DNA of 10,088 nucleotides from Ferroglobus sp. (GCA_015520115.1 WAQS01000030.1:1-10088); one strand, 5' to 3'. Numbered from the stretch's first letter, positions 1 to 6,858 are shown. The notes: generated by a model not told the origin, from the letters alone. Numbers and translations: made by a program.

Positions 1-325
1 GTCCAGCTTTTCTGTCGAATTCGATAAGCACGACTTTCCCTTCTAACTCCCTCTTGACGAACTCCTTAGCTTTAACCCCCCAAAGGGCAAGACAGGTTAA
101 GTTGGTTATATCTCCATACTCCATCGGTTTGTTTTTCTCAGCTATTATCTCTGGCGTATCTATTCCGAGAACCCTAATTTTTACTTTTTCCCCGTTCACC
201 TCAGCATAGAAAGTGTCTCCGTCAACGACTTTCAGAACCCTCGCTTCGTACTTAACTCCGTAATCGAAGTTTCCAGCACATAAAGTTACCACTAAAACAA
301 GAACGAGAACAGCCTGAGTCTTCAT
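1..325 (-). CDS. Secreted thermonuclease (SNase)-like protein, partial
   Basis: This is the first 108 codons of a gene that runs off the left edge. Residues 1-17 form a short basic then strongly hydrophobic signal segment ([18 protein letters not shown]), so the protein is probably exported; Cys16 is not in a good lipobox. From residue 29 it matches the staphylococcal nuclease fold: VVDGDTF, then IRVLGIDTPE. Asp37, Arg51, Asp56 and Glu59 have the same spacing as the calcium and catalytic residues Asp21, Arg35, Asp40 and Glu43 of staphylococcal nuclease, so the visible half looks active; the second catalytic arginine would lie outside the window. The family cuts DNA and RNA using Ca2+. The ATG overlaps the nadC stop as ATGA, with AGGAAGG a few bases upstream, so it is probably translated as the last gene of the nad operon. 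The link with NAD synthesis is unexplained. Confidence 0.85.
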   Translation of the reverse strand, partial: MKTQAVLVLVLVVTLCAGNFDYGVKYEARVLKVVDGDTFYAEVNGEKVKIRVLGIDTPEIIAEKNKPMEYGDITNLTCLALWGVKAKEFVKRELEGKVVLIEFDRKAG

Positions 326-1155
326 TTCAGAACCTTCCTAATCTCCAAGCTTACGTCGAAGTTCTCCACCGAGTGAGTAAGCTCGCCCATGCTTATCACG
401 TCCACGTCAAGCTTCGCATAATCGACAATATTTCCTTCAGTTACGCCTCCAGAAATTTCCAATATGACTCTTTCTCTAAGCCCTTTCCTTTTTAATTCGT
501 TAATAGCTCTTTCGATTTCCTCGACATCCATGTTGTCGAACATTATAACGTCAGCTCCGAGCTCAGCAGCTTTTAAAGCAGACTCTGCATCACCCACTTC
601 CACAACAACTTTCTTGTACAAGCTCAGGGATTTCGCTCTCCTTATAGCTTCCTCAAGAGGAATCACCGCAAGGTGGTTGTCCTTTATCAAAATACAATCG
701 CTCAGAGAATATCTGTGAATTTCTCCCCCTCCGACGAAAACGGCTTTTTTATCGAACAATCTCATTCCGGGACAGGTTTTTCTTGTGGCGGCTATTCTAA
801 CCTTCGAGTTAACTTTTTTGACTTTTTCAGCGATTCTTCTCGTTTTCGTTGCTATACCGCTCATTCTGCCAATAACGTTCAAAGCAACTCTTTCTACGAG
901 CAAAACTTTTTTCACGTTCCCAGTGACAATCATCAAAATATCTCCTTTCTCAACTTCCTGTCCATCCTTCTTACTGAGCTTTACCTCAGCTCCGAAATGT
1001 TCGAAAAGCTCTTTGACCTCTTCTAATCCAGCCACAACTCCCCTCTGTTTTGCTACGATAACGGCTTCAACATTAACATCGGGAAGAATTTCGCTCGTCA
1101 AATCTCCATAAGGAGAGTCTTCTTCAACGAATTCGAGCAATTTTTTCAGAGTCAT
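322..1155 (-). CDS. nadC: Nicotinate-nucleotide pyrophosphorylase (quinolinate phosphoribosyltransferase)
   Basis: NadC joins quinolinate to phosphoribosyl pyrophosphate, releasing CO2 and pyrophosphate and giving nicotinate mononucleotide, the third step after NadX and NadA. The 277 residues match the usual length. Visible motifs in order: [11 protein letters not shown] (11-22), [10 protein letters not shown] (123-132, with the substrate-binding Arg125-Lys126; a Cys replaces the commoner Thr), HRYSLSD followed by IKDNH (147-161, Lys158), VEVGD (185-189, Glu187), MFDNM (205-209, Asp207), EISGG (233-237) and SMGELTHSV near the end. The N-terminal half is the open-faced sandwich domain and the C-terminal half the incomplete TIM barrel typical of type II phosphoribosyltransferases. 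Its ATG overlaps the nadA TGA as ATGA, which fixes the start and suggests coupled translation. No sign of damage. Confidence 0.97.
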   Translation of the reverse strand: MTLKKLLEFVEEDSPYGDLTSEILPDVNVEAVIVAKQRGVVAGLEEVKELFEHFGAEVKLSKKDGQEVEKGDILMIVTGNVKKVLLVERVALNVIGRMSGIATKTRRIAEKVKKVNSKVRIAATRKTCPGMRLFDKKAVFVGGGEIHRYSLSDCILIKDNHLAVIPLEEAIRRAKSLSLYKKVVVEVGDAESALKAAELGADVIMFDNMDVEEIERAINELKRKGLRERVILEISGGVTEGNIVDYAKLDVDVISMGELTHSVENFDVSLEIRKVLK

Positions 1156-2051
1156 GCTATCTCAAGCATTCTTTCTATGGCTTTTTTCGCTTTCGCCGCA
1201 ACATTCTCTGGAACGTTTACCTCGTGTTTTTCCTCAGCGAGGGAGTGGTAAACATCATTGAGCGTTATCTTTTTCATATTCAAACACACAGCATCCTCTC
1301 TTGCCGGATAAAACTCCTTTTTTGGGTAGACTTTTTTCAGTCGGTAGCACATCTCCCTCTCCGTGAAAACAACCCATATATCGTGCTTGCAGGCGTTTTT
1401 TACCATTCCACCGGTGGAAGCTACTAAATCAGCCAAGCTCCAAACTTCCTTCCTACATTCAAGATGTGCTACAATCTTCGCCTGTGGGAATTTCCTCCTC
1501 CATTTTTCCAAGTCCTCTTTTGTGAATAAAACGTGAACGACGCACTTCCCGAAGTTTGGCACGGGAATAATCTTTTTTTCTGGTACTCTGCTCTGAACGT
1601 ACTCCGCAAGGTTAGCATCTGGACCGAATATGACGACGTTTGAGTCGACGCTTTCAACAACCTTTACAGCGTTTGCGGAAGTGCAGATGACGTCTGCATA
1701 CGCTTTGCATTCGGCTGTTGTGTTTATGTACAAAACAACCTTTGCCTCGGGATGTTTTCTCTTCTCCTCCTTTATCATCTCGGGCAAAAGCATGTGTGCC
1801 ATTGGACACTGGGCATCCGGAACTGGGTGGAGAACCTTCTTGTCGGGATTTAAAATTTTGGCAGTTTCTGCCATAAAATCGACTCCGCAAAAGACGATAA
1901 TTTCTGCATCGCTTTCCACAGCTTTCCTTGAAAGCTCCAAAGAATCGCCAACGAAGTCTGCGACATCTTGAACTTCCGGCAACTGGTAGTTGTGGGCGAG
2001 AATTATCGCGTTCTTTTCCTTTTTTAATCTCTCGATCTTTTCTCTCACCAC
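1152..2051 (-). CDS. nadA: Quinolinate synthase, [4Fe-4S] enzyme
   Basis: NadA condenses iminoaspartate with dihydroxyacetone phosphate to make quinolinate. The 299 residues fit the compact archaeal/Thermotoga form. The three family cluster-binding cysteines are present: Cys82 (AQCPMAHM), Cys170 (FGKCVVH) and Cys256 (DAVCLNMKK). Other conserved stretches are [19 protein letters not shown] (19-37), [11 protein letters not shown] (54-64), [13 protein letters not shown] (108-120), [10 protein letters not shown] (143-152), HLEC (196-199) and ASTGGM (211-216). The three pseudo-repeated domains hold the cluster at their interface, so the enzyme should be oxygen sensitive. Translation starts at GTG (2051), preceded by GAGGTGG on the minus strand with 4 bases of spacing; the second codon is also GTG. 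It overlaps the end of nadX by 7 bases and the start of nadC by 4. Confidence 0.97.
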   Translation of the reverse strand: MVREKIERLKKEKNAIILAHNYQLPEVQDVADFVGDSLELSRKAVESDAEIIVFCGVDFMAETAKILNPDKKVLHPVPDAQCPMAHMLLPEMIKEEKRKHPEAKVVLYINTTAECKAYADVICTSANAVKVVESVDSNVVIFGPDANLAEYVQSRVPEKKIIPVPNFGKCVVHVLFTKEDLEKWRRKFPQAKIVAHLECRKEVWSLADLVASTGGMVKNACKHDIWVVFTEREMCYRLKKVYPKKEFYPAREDAVCLNMKKITLNDVYHSLAEEKHEVNVPENVAAKAKKAIERMLEIA

Positions 2052-2782
2052 ACGACCACCTCTTCTTTCAAGTTCCTCAAAAGAGATAAAGCAGACAAAG
2101 CAGCAAGATAGCTACTCTTCACGTTTTTACTCGGAACGTTTTCCACTCTAACGTAGATTTCTCCAAACTCCCACTTTGCCAAAACTTCGTGGATGTTGCT
2201 TTCCAAGTTTTCAGCGTAAACTTCCACCTCAACGTTCTTTCCAGTTGCGAGAGAAATCGTTGAAGCTACGTTCAAATTTCTCGGAAATTTTTTCACGGCT
2301 TCTTTTGCGAAACCTTTGAAAATTAATCCCAAATTTCTTCCAAAAGCTTTCGGATTTTTCCTCGTTACAAGCTTTACCTCGCTTTCGAAGAATTTGAGGA
2401 CGCTCAATCCGTCTAAACCAGCTATCGCTCCGCTTGGAACGTATATCTTCTTTCCGAATTCCTTAGCTTTTCTTTTCAGTTTTTCCAGCAGATCCTCGTC
2501 GATAAGTGCTGCCGTACTGAGAACTACGAGATTCTTTCCATTTTCGAGGATCCTCTCTCCGTATTCTTTAACAGCTTCAGCAGAGGCTGCTTCAATTACG
2601 AAATCGAAATCTCCCTTTACGAAATCCTCAAAACTTTTACACGGCTTTCCACAAATTTTCGATAGCTCAACCGCCTTTGAGTATTCTCTATCGTATAAGG
2701 AAACTATCTCGACTCCAAATTTTTCGGCATTTTCGACAATTATCCTTCCGAGGTTTCCGCAGCCGAGTAAGCCTACTTTCAT
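2045..2782 (-). CDS. nadX: L-aspartate dehydrogenase (iminoaspartate-forming)
   Basis: NadX oxidises L-aspartate with NAD(P)+ to iminoaspartate, which NadA uses; it replaces the FAD-dependent oxidase NadB, which is absent here. The 245 residues begin with a Rossmann nucleotide-binding loop, GLLGCGNLG (4-12). Later family landmarks are [14 protein letters not shown] (116-129), the [13 protein letters not shown] stretch (169-181), SNIHEV with the likely catalytic His198, and [13 protein letters not shown] near the C-terminus. The reading frame is open for 20 more codons upstream, but the ATG at 2782 puts the Rossmann loop at the usual place right after the start, and the upstream part carries the promoter and a palindrome, so I chose 2782. 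It heads the nad operon. Archaeal orthologues (for example from Archaeoglobus fulgidus) have been characterised as aspartate dehydrogenases. Confidence 0.94.
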   Translation of the reverse strand: MKVGLLGCGNLGRIIVENAEKFGVEIVSLYDREYSKAVELSKICGKPCKSFEDFVKGDFDFVIEAASAEAVKEYGERILENGKNLVVLSTAALIDEDLLEKLKRKAKEFGKKIYVPSGAIAGLDGLSVLKFFESEVKLVTRKNPKAFGRNLGLIFKGFAKEAVKKFPRNLNVASTISLATGKNVEVEVYAENLESNIHEVLAKWEFGEIYVRVENVPSKNVKSSYLAALSALSLLRNLKEEVVVW

Positions 2783-2798
2783 CCGAACACGTGTTCGG
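2783..2798. promoter_or_regulatory. Perfect 16-bp palindrome, candidate operator of the nad operon
   Basis: CCGAACACGTGTTCGG is fully self-complementary and ends one base before the nadX ATG. Placed 8-24 bp after the TATA-like box, it covers the expected transcription start and would block initiation when bound by a dimeric repressor. I saw no second full copy in the window. The regulator is not encoded here as far as I can tell. Confidence 0.6.
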
Positions 2799-2806
2799 TA
2801 AACGAC

Positions 2807-2814
2807 ATTTAAAT
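2807..2814 (-). promoter_or_regulatory. TATA-like box of the nadX-nadA-nadC operon
   Basis: ATTTAAAT lies about 28 bp before the nadX ATG on the minus strand, the usual archaeal distance from TATA box to transcription start. Transcription would therefore begin at or within a few bases of the ATG (leaderless), consistent with the absence of a Shine-Dalgarno sequence. The box is itself symmetric, but a gene in the other direction has its own better-placed box. Confidence 0.5.
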
Positions 2815-2824
2815 CTTGCGGGGG

Positions 2825-2836
2825 AAAAAATTTATT
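2825..2836 (+). promoter_or_regulatory. BRE/TATA-like promoter of apgM operon
   Basis: AAAAAATTTATT, preceded by five G residues, is centred roughly 26 bp before the apgM ATG at 2858. That spacing predicts a leaderless transcript, and there is no Shine-Dalgarno sequence before the ATG. Together with the nadX box it makes this 75-bp gap a compact divergent promoter region. Confidence 0.5.
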
Positions 2837-2857
2837 CCACACCGCTTTTTTCCTTCC

Positions 2858-4084
2858 ATGAAAAAGGTTCTGATGATCGTAATAGACGGCGTTTCAGATC
2901 GCCCCGTCAACGGAAAAACTCCTCTTTCTTCTGCTAACAAAGAAGTTCTCGATGAACTTGCCAAAAGAGGAATAAACGGAATTATGGACACGATAGCTCC
3001 GGGAATAAGACCGGGAAGTGACACCTCTCATTTAGCTTTGCTCGGCTACGATCCGTACAAATACTACACGGGTAGAGGACCAATAGAGGCTGCTGGAGCC
3101 GGAATAGATGTCAAGCCCGGAGATGTCGCCTTTAGAGTTAATTTCGGAACCGTAAAAGGTGAAGGAAGCGTTTTCGATAAAGTCGTTGTTGACAGAAGGG
3201 CTGGGAGAATAAGCAACACGGACGAACTCGTTGAAGCTATAAACGAAAATGTGAAGCTCGAAGTGGAATTCATTTTAAAGAGGGGAAGCGGACACAGAGG
3301 AGCTCTCGTTCTAAGAGGGGAGAACTTGTCGGACAAAATAACAGATACAGATCCGAAAAAGATAGGAGAAAAAGTGAAAAAATGCGTTCCTCTTAGCGAA
3401 GAGGCTGAATTCACGGCTAAAATCGTTAACGAGTTCATGGAAAAAACTCATGAGATTCTTGACAACCATCCCTTCAACATTGAAAGGGAGAAAAGAGGAG
3501 AACTAAAAGCCAACGTCCTTCTTTTGAGAGGTGCTGGAAAAGTTCCCCACGTTCCAAGCTTTAAGGAGCGTTACGGAATGAAACTTGCTGTTGTTGCCGG
3601 AACGACGCTGATAAAGGGAGTTGGAAGAATTCTTGGAGGGGATGTAATAGAACACGAAAGAATAACCGGTGGAAAGGACACCGACTTGAATTTAAAGGTT
3701 AAACTTGCCCTGGAAGCTCTAAACTCCCACGATTTCGTTCTTCTTCATATAAAAGCTACCGACGAATACGGACATGACGGTGATTTCGAAGGAAAGATGA
3801 AGTTCATAGAGAAGATTGACAGAGCTTTAAAGCCAGTGCTTAATTTAGACTTCAGCAACGTTTGCTTGGTCTTATGCGGAGATCACAGCACGCCGGTGAC
3901 AATCAAAGAACACACTGCCGATGCTGTGCCGATAACCATAGTTTACGAGGGTGTGAGAGTTGACGATATCGAGGAATTCAACGAGCTCACAGCCTATAAA
4001 GGCGGGCTTTGCAGGATAAGGGGACTGGATGTTATGAACATCGTGCTTGATTTGATAGATAAAGCTAAAAAGTTTGGAGCTTAA
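2858..4084 (+). CDS. apgM: 2,3-bisphosphoglycerate-independent phosphoglycerate mutase, archaeal type
   Basis: ApgM interconverts 3- and 2-phosphoglycerate in glycolysis and gluconeogenesis, independent of 2,3-bisphosphoglycerate, in the cytoplasm. It belongs to the alkaline phosphatase superfamily and needs two divalent metal ions. The 408 residues have the standard length. Metal and catalytic motifs are VIDGVSDRP (Asp10), PGSDTSHLALLGYDP with the probable phosphorylated Ser54, TDEYGHDGDFEGK (Asp302, His306), CGDHSTP (Asp342, His343) and KEHTADAVP (His352). The inserted domain includes RVNFGTV, DRRAGRIS and GSGHRGALV (143-151). The frame is open 14 codons further upstream, but that stretch contains the promoter, and the ATG at 2858 directly precedes the KKVLMIVIDG beta strand found at the N-terminus of the family. 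It leads a four-gene operon and is divergent from nadX. Confidence 0.96.
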   Translation: MKKVLMIVIDGVSDRPVNGKTPLSSANKEVLDELAKRGINGIMDTIAPGIRPGSDTSHLALLGYDPYKYYTGRGPIEAAGAGIDVKPGDVAFRVNFGTVKGEGSVFDKVVVDRRAGRISNTDELVEAINENVKLEVEFILKRGSGHRGALVLRGENLSDKITDTDPKKIGEKVKKCVPLSEEAEFTAKIVNEFMEKTHEILDNHPFNIEREKRGELKANVLLLRGAGKVPHVPSFKERYGMKLAVVAGTTLIKGVGRILGGDVIEHERITGGKDTDLNLKVKLALEALNSHDFVLLHIKATDEYGHDGDFEGKMKFIEKIDRALKPVLNLDFSNVCLVLCGDHSTPVTIKEHTADAVPITIVYEGVRVDDIEEFNELTAYKGGLCRIRGLDVMNIVLDLIDKAKKFGA

Positions 4085-4092
4085 GGCAAACT

Positions 4093-4971
4093 ATGCTTGA
4101 AGTTTTCAGGGTCAACTCAGCGAAGTTCGATGAGGGGATGCTTTACCACGAAGGAGACGTAATAGTAGGAGCGAACTCCAAACTCGACTACGGCGTTTCT
4201 GGAAAGAAAGTCGTTATAGGAGAGAGGTGTCACATTAAGGGAGATGTAGTTTGCGAGGAGGTAAGGCTCGATTCTTGGGTAACGATTGACGGAAGCGTTT
4301 TTTGCAAGGGAGACGCATACATAGGAGAATTTTCTTCGATAAATGGAAAGCTCGTCGTTTACGGAAATTTGGAGATTGGCAGGAATGTTAGGATAAAGGA
4401 AGGGTTCGAAGCAAAGGGTTTGATAACGATTCAAGATCCCCTTCCAATAATAATTTTCCTTTTCGTTTACATACTCGAACTTCTGAGACTTGGGAGGATT
4501 GAAGAGGTGGAAAAACTCTTTGAAGAGGACTTCGAAAATCCGTTGATAATTCCGGAAAACAGCAAGCTTTCTTTAGAGTTCATCGAACTGAATGCAAACG
4601 CTGAGATAGCATCTTCGAGAGTTGTCGGAAACCTCAGGGGGAAGAATATACTGCTGAGGGACTGCGAGATATTCGGGAGTGTTAAGGGGAGAGATATCGC
4701 TATAACTTCTTCGAAGGTACACGGAGCGGTGGAGGGAAGAAAGATCTACATCGCAAGGGAAAGCGAGATTTACGGATTCGTAAGAGGGGAAGAAGTCTTC
4801 ATGGAGGAAGGTTGCAGCGTTGAGGGGAGTATTGTGGGAAGGAAAGGTGTGTGGATTAAGGAGAATGTTGAAATTCCGGAGTTGATCAAAATTGATGAGC
4901 TGGGACAGAGAGAAGTTCAGGAGGATGTTTCCGAACCTGTATCGGGAGATAGAGTCAGCCAAAGTTCCTGA
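4093..4971 (+). CDS. Bactofilin-like / polymer-forming beta-helix protein
   Basis: The 292 residues are dominated by short alternating beta-strand repeats of the type hydrophobic-x-G-x-V-x-G, as in bactofilins and left- or right-handed beta-helix proteins (for example VSGKKVVIGERCHIKGDVV, then GSVKGRDIAI, GAVEGRKIYI, GFVRGEEVFM, each about 18-20 residues apart). One repeat block covers about 19-114 and a second about 160-265. Between them sits a very hydrophobic stretch, PLPIIIFLFVYILELL (about 117-132), followed by a charged helix (133-149). The last 23 residues are hydrophilic and lack the repeat. Bactofilins polymerise into scaffolds; the same fold also occurs in acyltransferases, but I see no hexapeptide His active site. 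It lies 8 bases after apgM and overlaps the next gene. The function here is unknown. Confidence 0.8.
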   Translation: MLEVFRVNSAKFDEGMLYHEGDVIVGANSKLDYGVSGKKVVIGERCHIKGDVVCEEVRLDSWVTIDGSVFCKGDAYIGEFSSINGKLVVYGNLEIGRNVRIKEGFEAKGLITIQDPLPIIIFLFVYILELLRLGRIEEVEKLFEEDFENPLIIPENSKLSLEFIELNANAEIASSRVVGNLRGKNILLRDCEIFGSVKGRDIAITSSKVHGAVEGRKIYIARESEIYGFVRGEEVFMEEGCSVEGSIVGRKGVWIKENVEIPELIKIDELGQREVQEDVSEPVSGDRVSQSS

Positions 4972-5155
4972 TGTTTTGGACCACTTGGAAAGGTGCAAAA
5001 CTGAAGATGAGGCGATCGAGATTATAGAGTACTTCGAAAAGAAAGGTGAGATAACGAGGGAGTTTGCAAACTTTCTGAAGAGTAACAAAACGCTCCTGCG
5101 ATCTTTAATTGGAACAAGAGAAGCCGGAGAGTACGAGAGGTGGGGACTTAGATGA
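4895..5155 (+). CDS. Small conserved archaeal protein (possibly DUF2095 family)
   Basis: An 86-residue, highly charged and probably all-helical protein. It opens with MSWDREKFRRMFPNLYREIE and continues with two predicted helices rich in Glu and Lys; the pattern recalls the archaeal family DUF2095, but I cannot confirm this without a profile search. No signal peptide, membrane segment or metal motif is seen. The ATG at 4895 makes it overlap the end of the beta-helix gene by 77 bases in another frame; a later ATG at 4925 would shorten the overlap to 47 bases, but would remove the WDREKFRR residues that look like part of the domain. Its stop overlaps the start of the GTPase gene as ATGA, with GAGGTG upstream, so the two are probably translated together. 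Function unknown. Confidence 0.8.
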   Translation: MSWDREKFRRMFPNLYREIESAKVPDVLDHLERCKTEDEAIEIIEYFEKKGEITREFANFLKSNKTLLRSLIGTREAGEYERWGLR

Positions 5156-6309
5156 TAGAAATCGGCTTAGCCGGAAAGCCGAACGCCGGAAAATCCACTT
5201 TTTTCAGAGCCTCAACAATGGCCGATGCGGAAATAGCGGATTATCCCTTCACGACGATAGAGCCGAATGTCGGTGTCGCTCATGTTAGAGTGGAGTGCGT
5301 TTGTAAGGAGCTTAACGTCTATCCCTGCGGAAACTGCGTTGAGGGGTGGAGGTTCATTCCGGTAAAAATCATAGACGTTGCTGGATTAGTTCCGGAGGCT
5401 CATAAGGGTAGAGGTCTGGGAAATGCTTTCCTTGACAACTTAAGGCAGGCTGATGCGATTATTCATGTAGTGGACGCAAGCGGATCAACTGATGAAGAGG
5501 GAAACGTGGTTGAAGTGGGAGCGAGAGATCCGATAGAAGACGTGAAGTTTTTGGAAGAAGAGCTGGACATGTGGCTTTTCGGAATTTTAAAGAGAAATTG
5601 GGACAAAATTATCAGGAGAATTCGCATGGAGAAGAGAGACCCGGCAAAGTACTTGGCTGAAAATTTGGCTGGACTGGGATTCAATGAGGTTATGGTAAAA
5701 GAGGCGACGAGGAATGTGGATATATTCAGCATTAGCGATGAAGAGCTGCTATCTTTAGCTAAAAAGCTCAGAAAGATTAGATTTAAATCGATAATAGCGG
5801 CAAACAAAGCCGACAAAGCTCCAGAGGAGTTCATTAATAAGCTCATAAAAATCGGCGCAATACCGTGCTCAGCTTACTACGAATTGGCTTTAAGGATGGC
5901 GGCGAAAAACAACTACATCAAGTACCTTCCCGGGGATGAAGATTTCAAAATCTTGAAAGAACTCAACGAGAAGCAGAGAAACCTACTTGAGAAAATCAGA
6001 AATTTCATGAAAAGATTCGGAGGAACGGGGGTTCAAAGGATCATAAACAAGGTGGTTTTCGATGAGCTAAATTATATCGTGGTTTATCCGGTCGAGGACG
6101 AGAACAAGTACACCGACACGAAAGGCAACGTTTTGCCGGATGCTTTGCTCGTAAAAAAAGGAACTACCGCAAGGGAACTTGCCTACAAAATTCACACAGA
6201 AATCGGAGAAAAGTACATCTACGCAATAGATGCAAAAAAGAAGAGGAGAATCTCAGAAGATTACGAACTTAAACACAACGATGTGATAAAGATTGTTTCG
6301 GCTGCTTAG
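5152..6309 (+). CDS. Obg/YchF-like GTP-binding protein with TGS domain
   Basis: A translation-factor-class P-loop GTPase of the archaeal Obg/YchF-related group, 385 residues. The P loop GKPNAGKST is at 8-16, the switch region DYPFTTIEPNVG at 30-41, G3 is DVAGL (75-79) followed by PEAHKGRGLGNAFLD, and G4 is NKAD (218-221). NKxD predicts GTP preference, unlike bacterial YchF, where the motif is altered and ATP is used. A helical insertion spans about 130-210. The C-terminal TGS domain (about 305-385) includes YPVEDENKYTD, LPDALLVKKGTTARELAYKIH and HNDVIKIV. Cys49, Cys51, Cys59 and Cys62 form a CxC and CxxC pair in the switch region that could bind metal or sense redox state. Family members associate with ribosomes. 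It is the last gene of the apgM operon and its stop overlaps that of the next gene. Confidence 0.93.
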   Translation: MIEIGLAGKPNAGKSTFFRASTMADAEIADYPFTTIEPNVGVAHVRVECVCKELNVYPCGNCVEGWRFIPVKIIDVAGLVPEAHKGRGLGNAFLDNLRQADAIIHVVDASGSTDEEGNVVEVGARDPIEDVKFLEEELDMWLFGILKRNWDKIIRRIRMEKRDPAKYLAENLAGLGFNEVMVKEATRNVDIFSISDEELLSLAKKLRKIRFKSIIAANKADKAPEEFINKLIKIGAIPCSAYYELALRMAAKNNYIKYLPGDEDFKILKELNEKQRNLLEKIRNFMKRFGGTGVQRIINKVVFDELNYIVVYPVEDENKYTDTKGNVLPDALLVKKGTTARELAYKIHTEIGEKYIYAIDAKKKRRISEDYELKHNDVIKIVSAA

Positions 6310-6794
6310 TCAAGTTTGTACCCGAGTTTTTCGACCAGCTCTCGCCTTTCCCTCTTCTGTTCCTCGTTTTCTATAGCATTTACAGCCTGTCCGTCCACAA
6401 CTCCAAGAACAGCCCTTCCAAGCTCAGTTTCAGCTACTATCACCTCCATCGGATTGGCAGAAGCAGCATATATGTTGCAGACAGCTGGATGCTGTTTTAT
6501 GGTGTTAAGAACGTTTATCGGAAAAGCGTTCTCTACGAAAACGACGAAAACGTGGCTTGCTCCGATGTTTAACGCGTTTTTTGCAGCCAATTCTTTGAGC
6601 TTTTCGTCGTTGCCAGTTACTCTCGTTAGTTTTGGAGCCGCTTCGTTCATAGCTACAGCGCACTTTATGTTCGGCACAGCCGTTAGCAAAGCTCTGAAGA
6701 TGTCGTCGCAGGTGAAAATTGTAAAGTTCGCCTGCCCGATAATTACTTGGTACTTGTTCTCCGGATTTTCTATCTTCACCGCTTCAAGTTTCAT
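6306..6794 (-). CDS. Adenosine-specific kinase family protein
   Basis: A 162-residue member of the family PF04008 (adenosine-specific kinase), small alpha/beta proteins widespread in archaea; structure-based work on the family reported adenosine phosphorylation, but the cellular role is poorly defined. Recognisable conserved segments are IIGQANF (18-24), the ALLTAVPNIK helix (35-44), AMNEAAPKL (48-56), GNDEKLKELAAKNAL (61-75), GASHVFVVFVENAFPINVLN (78-97) and NIYAASANPMEVIVAETELG (107-126), followed by RAVLGVVDG. The frame is open 13 codons upstream, but the ATG at 6794 gives the normal family N-terminus (MKLEAVKIE) and lies about 25 bp after a TATA-like box. It is a single gene, divergent from the lipoprotein gene, and its TAA shares 4 bases with the stop of the GTPase gene. 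Confidence 0.92.
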   Translation of the reverse strand: MKLEAVKIENPENKYQVIIGQANFTIFTCDDIFRALLTAVPNIKCAVAMNEAAPKLTRVTGNDEKLKELAAKNALNIGASHVFVVFVENAFPINVLNTIKQHPAVCNIYAASANPMEVIVAETELGRAVLGVVDGQAVNAIENEEQKRERRELVEKLGYKLD

Positions 6795-6815
6795 AGTTTT
6801 ATTCTTAGAAGAGCA

Positions 6816-6822
6816 TTTATTA
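6816..6822 (-). promoter_or_regulatory. TATA-like box of the adenosine-specific kinase gene
   Basis: TAATAAA on the minus strand is centred about 25 bp before the ATG at 6794. There is no Shine-Dalgarno sequence, so a leaderless transcript is likely. The call rests on spacing and AT content alone. Confidence 0.4.
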
Positions 6823-6837
6823 ACTTTATTCATTTTT

Positions 6838-6855
6838 CAATTTTGATTAAAATTG
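6838..6855. repeat. AT-rich inverted repeat in divergent promoter region
   Basis: CAATTTT and AAAATTG form 7-bp perfect arms around a GATT spacer. The repeat lies between the two divergent promoters, upstream of both TATA-like boxes and only a few bases from the one of the lipoprotein gene. It could be a regulator-binding site, though AT-rich DNA yields such repeats by chance fairly often. Confidence 0.35.
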
Positions 6856-6858
6856 TCT

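Noticed and set aside
464..1111. Several overlapping plus-strand open frames opposite nadC
   Set aside because: They are the reverse side of a fully conserved nadC gene, rich in Ser, Phe and Leu, with no recognisable motif or ribosome binding site.
2783..2842. Upstream extension of nadX by 20 codons
   Set aside because: The extension would translate the promoter box and the palindrome; the Rossmann loop begins normally right after the ATG at 2782.
2816..2857. Upstream extension of apgM by 14 codons
   Set aside because: It lies over the apgM TATA-like box, and the family N-terminus begins with the strand KKVLMIVIDG after the ATG at 2858.
6802..6810. Short symmetric TTCTTAGAA between the kinase TATA-like box and its start
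   Set aside because: Only 4-bp arms; too short to distinguish from chance.
6795..6833. Upstream extension of the adenosine-specific kinase by 13 codons
   Set aside because: The extra residues are Lys/Asn/Ser-rich, cover the TATA-like box, and are not part of the family domain.
6316..6846. 176-codon plus-strand frame opposite the adenosine-specific kinase
   Set aside because: It is the complement of a strongly conserved gene; its Ser/Phe/Ala-rich translation shows no motif.
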